The notes beneath the pieces were generated by a model that was not told the origin of the DNA, did no database searches, and saw only the letters and a list, made by a program, of their open reading frames with translations. From assembly GCA_025359785.1 (NCBI GenBank), contig JANYET010000014.1, forward strand, positions 172,636 to 236,635: a stretch of 64,000 nucleotides of DNA. The letters are read 5' to 3'. Source of the stretch: Alphaproteobacteria bacterium (lineage in GTDB: Bacteria > Pseudomonadota > Alphaproteobacteria > Caulobacterales > Caulobacteraceae). The translations under genes and the position numbers were made by a program. Position 1 is the stretch's first letter. Every line of letters starts with the position of its first letter. Of the stretch, positions 58,935 to 64,000 are shown in pieces.

Positions 58935-58948
58935 CAACTTCCTGGCGG

Positions 58949-60607
58949 CTAAGCCGCCCGCGCCTCGTCCCCAAACACCGGTGCGTCGTCCGCCGGCAGG
59001 AAGGCCCTGCCGCGGATCGCGTCGGCGATCTTCTCGGCAATCATGATGGTGGGCGCGTTGGTGTTGCCGCCCACCAGGGTCGGCATGACCGAGGCGTCGA
59101 CGACGCGCAGGCCGGTGATCCCCTGAACCCTGCACTCGGCGTCCACCACAGCCATCGGATCGCCCACAATCCCCATGCGGCAGGTGCCGACCGGATGGTA
59201 GATCGTTTCCCCGGTTTTCCGGATCCAGGCGTCGATCTCTGCGTCGGTCTGGACCGCGGCGCCCGGCGCATATTCCTCGGTGATGTAGGGCGCCAGCGCC
59301 GACTGTTCGGCCACCTTGCGCATCATGCGGACCCCTTCGCGGATCGCGCGGCGGTCTTCCTCGGCGGCCAGGTAGTTGGCGAAGATCGCCGGATCGTCGA
59401 GCGGATCGGCGGACTTCAGGCCCACCCGTCCGCGGCTCTCGGGTCGCAGCTGGCAGACATGGAAGGTGAAGCCGTCCTTCTCCACGGCCACCTTGCCGTG
59501 GTCCTGCATGATCGCCAGCACCGTGTGGATCTGCAGGTCGGGCCGGTCGAGATCCGGCCGCGAACGCAGGAAGGCGCCGGATTCCAGGAACTGCTGACGG
59601 CCCAGGCCCTTGCCGAACAGCATGTAGGCCAGGCCGATGCTCAGGGTCTTGATCAGGCCCTTTCGCAGTGAAAAGGCGGTGATTGGCTTTGGGCAGACCC
59701 AGGACAGGCAGACGTCCAGGTGGTCCTGCAGATTGGCGCCGACCCCCTTCAGCGCCTTCACCACCGCAATGCCGTGGGTGGTCAGTTCCTCGGGATCGCC
59801 GATGCCGGACAGCTGCAGGATGTGCGGCGACTGCACGGCGCCGGCGCAGAGCAGCACCTCGGCGTCGGCGTGGACGATGCGCCGGGTCTTGGTCTTGTCG
59901 TCATGGATTTCGACGCCGGTCGCCCGTCCGTTCTCGACCACGATCTTTGTGGTGCGCACGCCGGTCAGGCAGGTCAGGTTCGCCCGGTCGAGCACCGGGT
60001 GCAGATAGCCTCGCGCAGCACTCCACCGCTGTCCGTCATGGATGGTGAGCTGATAGGGGCCGAAGCCCTCTTGTTGGAAGCCGTTGAAATCCTTGGTCAG
60101 CGCATAGCCCGCCTGCCCGCCCGCCTGGATCGTCGCCGAATAGATCGGGTTGGGCGATGAGGCCTTGGAGACCTTCAGCGGCCCCTCGCCGCCGTGCCAC
60201 GCGTCACCACCGCCCTCCAGGCTTTCCGACTTCTTGAAATAGGGCAGCACGTCAGCGTAGCCCCAGCCCGGCAGGCCCATCTGGCGCCACTGGTCGTAAT
60301 CGCGCGCGTGCCCGCGGATGTAGATCATGCCGTTGATTGAGGACGAGCCGCCCCAGCCCTTGCCGCGCGGCCACCAGAGCTTGCGGTCGCCCAGGTTCGG
60401 CTCCGGCTCGGTCCAGAACCCCCAGTTCGCGGGGCCCTGCTTGCCGATCAGCCCGCCGACGCCGGCCGGCATCTTGATCATCAGCGACCCATCCTTGCCG
60501 CCCGCCTCCAGCAGCAGGACCGACTTGGTCCCGTCCTCGGTCAGCCGATTGGCCAGCACGCAGCCGGCCGAGCCCGCGCCGATGATGATGTAGTCGTAGC
60601 GATCCAT
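58949..60607 (-). CDS. GMC family oxidoreductase (choline dehydrogenase-like)
   Basis: A 552-residue flavoprotein of the glucose-methanol-choline family. FAD-binding GAGSAGCVLANRL is at residues 10-22. The GMC signatures PRGKGWGGSSSINGM and GAVQSPHILQLSGIG are present, and the catalytic His region is near the C-terminus (YHPVGTCRMG and GGNTNAPTIMIAEK). It oxidises an alcohol. The similarity to choline/alcohol dehydrogenases does not fix the substrate. It is downstream of the DUF805 gene by 57 bases. Confidence 0.95.
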   Translation of the reverse strand: MDRYDYIIIGAGSAGCVLANRLTEDGTKSVLLLEAGGKDGSLMIKMPAGVGGLIGKQGPANWGFWTEPEPNLGDRKLWWPRGKGWGGSSSINGMIYIRGHARDYDQWRQMGLPGWGYADVLPYFKKSESLEGGGDAWHGGEGPLKVSKASSPNPIYSATIQAGGQAGYALTKDFNGFQQEGFGPYQLTIHDGQRWSAARGYLHPVLDRANLTCLTGVRTTKIVVENGRATGVEIHDDKTKTRRIVHADAEVLLCAGAVQSPHILQLSGIGDPEELTTHGIAVVKALKGVGANLQDHLDVCLSWVCPKPITAFSLRKGLIKTLSIGLAYMLFGKGLGRQQFLESGAFLRSRPDLDRPDLQIHTVLAIMQDHGKVAVEKDGFTFHVCQLRPESRGRVGLKSADPLDDPAIFANYLAAEEDRRAIREGVRMMRKVAEQSALAPYITEEYAPGAAVQTDAEIDAWIRKTGETIYHPVGTCRMGIVGDPMAVVDAECRVQGITGLRVVDASVMPTLVGGNTNAPTIMIAEKIADAIRGRAFLPADDAPVFGDEARAA

Positions 60608-60664
60608 GAGCTGAACGCGCGTCCCTGAACGTCGGTTACTTGAGGCGCGAACCTGACGCAGGCG

Positions 60665-61111
60665 TCATCTTGTGGCAAGGGGGCCGAACTCCATCGCGCC
60701 AAAGCGATTGTAGCCGGGCGTGCCACGCAGGAAGCCGACCTCGATGACGCCCCATACGACGAGTCCCAGCCCAACCAGCGTCGCCAGAAGCACGGTGAGC
60801 GACTGAGCGGTCGGATCCCTCAGTTGATAGGCCGCATCGATCAGGCCCGACGGAAGCAGATAGAAGACAACCAGCCACCAAGCTGATCGGTCGCGGTCGT
60901 GCAGTCGCCGCACCGTCATGGCGATGCTGGCGACGTAGATCGGGACGAATGGCAGGAACAGGATCGCCGCCCAGATGCCGGCCGCCATGCTCGCGATCAT
61001 CGCCACCACGGCGACGATGGCCGAGATGATTGTCAGCCGCAGGTAGGCTCGCCAAAAGCCAAGGCGGCTCAGACGGCCGCGGAAATCGAACCAGGGCCTT
61101 AGCCGCTCCAT
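60665..61111 (-). CDS. DUF805 family membrane protein
   Basis: A 148-residue integral membrane protein of the DUF805 family. It starts MERLRPWFDFRGRLSRLGFW, has about four hydrophobic segments and contains RRLHDRDRSAWW, a family signature. Function is unknown. ATG 61111 overlaps the crotonase stop by one base (TGATG), so the two are probably co-translated. An in-frame longer reading into the crotonase gene is not credible. Confidence 0.88.
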   Translation of the reverse strand: MERLRPWFDFRGRLSRLGFWRAYLRLTIISAIVAVVAMIASMAAGIWAAILFLPFVPIYVASIAMTVRRLHDRDRSAWWLVVFYLLPSGLIDAAYQLRDPTAQSLTVLLATLVGLGLVVWGVIEVGFLRGTPGYNRFGAMEFGPLATR

Positions 61112-61893
61112 CAGCGCCCCTTCCAAGCCGGCGCGCGCTTTTGCGAGAAGGCCAGCGGCCCCTCCACGAAATCCTCGCTGCGGTAGAGGGCGGCGATGGC
61201 CGGGTACTGGTTCTGGGCCTTGAGCGCAGCCTCCAGGCTGGGCTCGTCCAGGCCCTTGTAGACGGCCTCCTTCGACGCGCGGATCGACATCGGGCCAAGC
61301 TCGCAGATGCCTTTGGCCCAGGTCATCGCCGTCGCCATCAGCGCGTCCGGCTTGGTCACCTCGGCGACGAAGCCCAGGTCCTTGCCCTCGGCGGCCGACA
61401 CCCGCCGCGCGGTGAGGATCATGCTCATCGCCCGCTTGGTCCCGATGGCGCGTGGCAGGCGGTGCAGGCCGCCGGCCAGGGCCGCCAGGCCCACGCGCGG
61501 CTCCGGCAGGGCGAATACCGCGGCCTCCGAGGCGATGATGATGTCGCAGGCCAGCGCGATCTCGAACCCGCCGCCCATGGCCACGCCATTCACCGCCGCG
61601 ATCAGCGGCTTGGTCAGGTCGAACCGCGAGGTTAGCCCGGCGAAGCCCGACGGCGGGCTGCCCATCTTGCCGCCGCCCGCCTGGTGCTTCAGGTCGTTGC
61701 CCGCCGAGAACGCCCGCTCGCCAGCCCCGGTGACGATGGCCACCCACTGCTCCGGATCGGCCGCGAAGGCGTCGAACGCCTCGGCCAGTTCGAAGTGCGC
61801 CGGCGAATGCAGCGCGTTCATCACCTCCGGCCGGTTCAGGGTGACCGTGGTGATCGGCCCGTCCCGCTCCACCTTGATGAACTCATAGGCCAT
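61111..61893 (-). CDS. Enoyl-CoA hydratase/isomerase (crotonase family)
   Basis: A 260-residue crotonase-superfamily enzyme. The oxyanion-hole segments are AFSAGNDL (about residue 65) and GVAMGGGFEIALACD. The second general-acid position normally Glu is within ALPEPRVGL, which keeps Glu. It hydrates or isomerises an acyl-CoA double bond; the acyl chain is unknown. ATG 61893 has GGGAGGGAC upstream. DUF805 follows directly. Confidence 0.92.
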   Translation of the reverse strand: MAYEFIKVERDGPITTVTLNRPEVMNALHSPAHFELAEAFDAFAADPEQWVAIVTGAGERAFSAGNDLKHQAGGGKMGSPPSGFAGLTSRFDLTKPLIAAVNGVAMGGGFEIALACDIIIASEAAVFALPEPRVGLAALAGGLHRLPRAIGTKRAMSMILTARRVSAAEGKDLGFVAEVTKPDALMATAMTWAKGICELGPMSIRASKEAVYKGLDEPSLEAALKAQNQYPAIAALYRSEDFVEGPLAFSQKRAPAWKGR

Positions 61894-61967
61894 GATGTCC
61901 CTCCCGTTGCGTTGGCGCGTTTGGGTCACGCTCGGCGCGTGCCCCCGGGTCCGTCAAGCCGCGTCCG

Positions 61968-62495
<528 letters not shown>

Positions 62496-62529
62496 CCGCA
62501 CACCCCGTTTCTTGCGACAATCGGTCTGT

Positions 62530-62544
62530 TTAACAAATCATAAA
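62530..62544. promoter_or_regulatory. Possible CtrA-like site
   Basis: TTAA-N7-TAAA differs by one base from the CtrA consensus TTAA-N7-TTAA known in Caulobacter. It is 35 bases upstream of the gamma-carbonic-anhydrase-like gene (-). This is a weak, pattern-only call. Confidence 0.25.
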
Positions 62545-62639
62545 CCAAGTTAGGCTCATTCTAGTCGGGCGATTCGAGGGGTGAAATTCCGCCTCGTGAA
62601 TCCGCTGCGGGGCCGACCACCGGCTCCGTGTCTCGCGCT

Positions 62640-62804
62640 AGGCGGAGTTGATGGCGCTGAGTGTGTTGTCATCCTGGGTCTTCGGATCCGGACCGGCGTT
62701 TCGGGGACAGCCCCCGGGAACATGCCCAGGCCGCCAAGCATGCCGCCTGCTTCGAGACTTCCCCGACCACCCAAGGGCGCTCCATCGCGGAGACGCCCTT
62801 TTTT
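62640..62804 (+). ncRNA. Candidate structured RNA or leader upstream of phoH
   Basis: The 346-base gap 62496-62841 holds no convincing gene. Its second half looks like a structured RNA. CCTGGG at 62673-62678 can pair with CCCAGG at 62725-62730 around an inner GGGG-acag-CCCC hairpin, and a factor-independent terminator ends at 62804. No plus-strand gene precedes it, so the terminator either ends a small RNA or attenuates phoH. It does not show the SRP RNA loop or tmRNA features; I cannot assign it to 6S RNA or a known riboswitch. Confidence 0.4.
62773..62804 (+). terminator. Intrinsic terminator before phoH
   Basis: The stem AGGGCG-CTCC pairs with GGAG-(A)-CGCCCT around a short loop and is followed by six T residues (62799-62804). 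It lies 37 bases before the phoH ATG, inside the upstream intergenic region. Confidence 0.8.
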
Positions 62805-62841
62805 CTTGGCCCCAATCGTACGGGCCCAACGGAGGCTGTTC

Positions 62842-63612
62842 ATGACCAAGCGAGCCCTGAAGCGACCGCTGCGCGAAGGCGCGTTCGACGCTGGCCAGTT
62901 TGCCGGTGACGATAAGATCCGTCGGCTTCCGCTCGATAGGGGGTGGTCTCCGCTGGCCCATCACAATTCGAACGATGAGCGTGACCAGGGCTACCTCAGG
63001 ACCATCAAGGCGAAGTCCCCCGGACAGGAAGAACTGATCAAGGCCATCGACGCCAAGAACCTCGTCATGGCGCTGGGACCGGCTGGCACCGGCAAGACCT
63101 ATCTGGCCATCGCCAAGGCGGTCGAGGCCCTGGAGAGCGGCAGCGTCGGGCGGATCGTCCTGTCACGCCCCGCGGTCGAGGCCGGCGAGAGCATTGGTTA
63201 TCTGCCGGGCGACGCCGAGGACAAGCTCGCCCCCTATCTGCGCCCGCTGTACGACGCGCTCTCCGACCGGCTTTCCATGAAACGGGTCCGGGCGCTGATG
63301 GCCGAGGGCGCGATCGAGATCGCGCCGGTCGGCTTCATGCGCGGGCGCACGCTCAACAACGCCTTCGTGGTCATCGACGAGGCGCAGAACTGCACCTACG
63401 GGCAGCTTAAGATGCTGCTGACCCGCCTGGGCTGGCACTCGACCATGGTGGTCACCGGCGACCCGGACCAGTCGGACCTGCTGCCGGAGTTCTCCGGCCT
63501 GAGGACCGTCGCCGGGAAGCTGGAAGCCGTCGCCAATATCGCCGTTGTCCGCCTGGCCGACCGCGACATCGTCCGCCACCCGCTGGTGGCCGAAATGCTG
63601 GGAGTTCTCTAG
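62842..63612 (+). CDS. PhoH family ATPase
   Basis: A 256-residue PhoH-type P-loop ATPase. Walker A GPAGTGKT is at residues 79-86 and Walker B VVIDEAQN near 172-179, followed by TGDPDQSDLLP. A basic N-terminal region of about 60 residues precedes the ATPase. It is shorter than YbeZ-type PhoH and has no ybeY neighbour here. PhoH proteins are linked to RNA processing. ATG 62842 has GGAGG eight bases upstream; the longer in-frame reading crosses the terminator and is rejected. Confidence 0.92.
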   Translation: MTKRALKRPLREGAFDAGQFAGDDKIRRLPLDRGWSPLAHHNSNDERDQGYLRTIKAKSPGQEELIKAIDAKNLVMALGPAGTGKTYLAIAKAVEALESGSVGRIVLSRPAVEAGESIGYLPGDAEDKLAPYLRPLYDALSDRLSMKRVRALMAEGAIEIAPVGFMRGRTLNNAFVVIDEAQNCTYGQLKMLLTRLGWHSTMVVTGDPDQSDLLPEFSGLRTVAGKLEAVANIAVVRLADRDIVRHPLVAEMLGVL

Positions 63613-63622
63613 GCGTGTCGGC

Positions 63623-63644
63623 CCCTCCCGCTTCGGCGGGAGGG
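63623..63644. terminator. Strong hairpin after phoH
   Basis: CCCTCCCGC, loop TTCG, GCGGGAGGG: a perfect 9-bp stem 10 bases after the phoH stop. There is no T run, so it may be an RNA-stabilising 3' hairpin or a bidirectional terminator between convergent genes. Confidence 0.55.
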
Positions 63645-63708
63645 CGCCAGGCGTTTTGGCTGGGTCGCTCTCGCTGACCGGCTGGCTCAAAATCAGCCAG
63701 AAACCGCC

Positions 63709-64000
63709 CTACGCCCCGAAGATCCAGCCGGGGGTCAGCGTGGTCATCTGCACGCCGACCAGGATCATCTGGTTGCCGGCGCCCATGTCGATCACCGTGT
63801 CGGCCCCGACCTGGCTCACCGTGTAGGTCGTGCCGGGATCGAGCAACACCCGGTCGCCCTCGGCCAGGTGGAAGTCCAGGACCTTGTCGATCCCCGCGTC
63901 CTGGCTGCCATGAAAGATGTCCGCGCCCGCGCCGCCGCTCTCGGTGTCGTTGCCCCGGTCGCCGGAGATGAAGTCGTCGCCCGCGCCGCCGGCGATACTG
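63709..64000 (-). CDS. RTX/hemolysin-type calcium-binding protein, C-terminus (partial)
   Basis: The last 96 residues of a minus-strand gene whose start lies beyond the window. Visible RTX nonapeptide-like repeats (GGAGDDFISGDRGND, SGGAGADIF) bind calcium and form beta-rolls. The C-terminus, with its VLDFHLAEGDRVLL segment, resembles type I secretion substrates of the hemolysin/serralysin kind. It is probably secreted by an ABC exporter not in this window. The stop is a TAG at 63709-63711. Confidence 0.85.
   Translation of the reverse strand, partial: SIAGGAGDDFISGDRGNDTESGGAGADIFHGSQDAGIDKVLDFHLAEGDRVLLDPGTTYTVSQVGADTVIDMGAGNQMILVGVQMTTLTPGWIFGA

Noticed and set aside
62640..62804. Calling the terminated RNA an SRP RNA, tmRNA or 6S RNA
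   Set aside because: The SRP apical loop and tmRNA features are absent, and 6S identity cannot be judged by eye, so it is left unassigned.
62581..62841. In-frame 87-residue N-terminal extension of the PhoH gene
   Set aside because: It runs through an intrinsic terminator at 62773-62804 and has no family similarity; ATG 62842 has a strong ribosome-binding site.

Overview
This 64 kb window is a gene-dense, very GC-rich chromosomal segment of an alphaproteobacterium. Most likely it comes from Caulobacteraceae (Phenylobacterium or Caulobacter relatives). The grounds are conserved neighbourhoods (radA-cvpA-purF, yfgM-bamB-der, gyrA-coaD-PPIase-PPIase-queA-tgt), frequent 4-base stop/start overlaps, several TTG starts, an alphaproteobacterial-type LexA half-site repeat and a GyrA with an acidic C-terminal insertion. 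The genus is inferred from recalled family knowledge, not from a search. There is no phage, insertion sequence, CRISPR array or rRNA operon. One tRNA-Lys(UUU) is present.

Layout. 1-5.1 kb (+): radA (cut by the window edge), cvpA, purF, a bile-acid-symporter-like carrier and an SDR. 5.0-8.9 kb (-): der, bamB, yfgM. 9.0-11.8 kb (-): two copies of a three-gene unit (DUF6249-like membrane protein, ECF sigma factor, small membrane anti-sigma candidate). 12.0-13.4 kb (-): a VOC protein, an ArsC/YffB-like reductase and a 2'-5' RNA ligase with a LexA-type box upstream. 13.6-15.3 kb: two secreted proteins, one resembling a lytic polysaccharide monooxygenase. 15.4-21.5 kb (-): guaA, an RsmB-like methyltransferase, a MAPEG protein, guaB and an MFS transporter, with a divergent LysR regulator. 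22.5-24.8 kb: rlmE-ppx (-) and hspQ (+). 25-29.8 kb: a carotenoid oxygenase, a TPR protein with an M16 peptidase, and phenylalanine 4-hydroxylase. 29.8-35.8 kb (-): tamB and tamA. 35.9-39.4 kb (+): a circularly permuted ATP-grasp, alpha-E and transglutaminase trio, then the tRNA and a lipoprotein. 40.3-47.3 kb (-): tgt, queA, two cyclophilins, coaD, gyrA. 47.5-58.8 kb: three fusions of a cysteine-less thioredoxin-like domain to a 2OG-Fe(II) oxygenase, a DUF4199/membrane-LuxR pair, a CBS protein, a rhomboid, a large M16 peptidase and an FkbH-type HAD protein with an unusual N-terminus. 58.9-62.5 kb (-): a GMC oxidoreductase, DUF805, a crotonase and a gamma-carbonic-anhydrase-like protein. 62.5-64 kb: an AT-richer intergenic region with a candidate structured RNA, a PhoH-family ATPase, and the C-terminus of an RTX-type protein running off the window.

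Most of the window is housekeeping: purine synthesis, GTPase and envelope biogenesis, queuosine synthesis, DNA gyrase. The accessory interest lies in four places: the redoxin-like/2OG-oxygenase paralogs coupled to the FkbH protein, the duplicated ECF units, the unassigned terminated RNA upstream of phoH, and the LexA-type box upstream of the RNA ligase.
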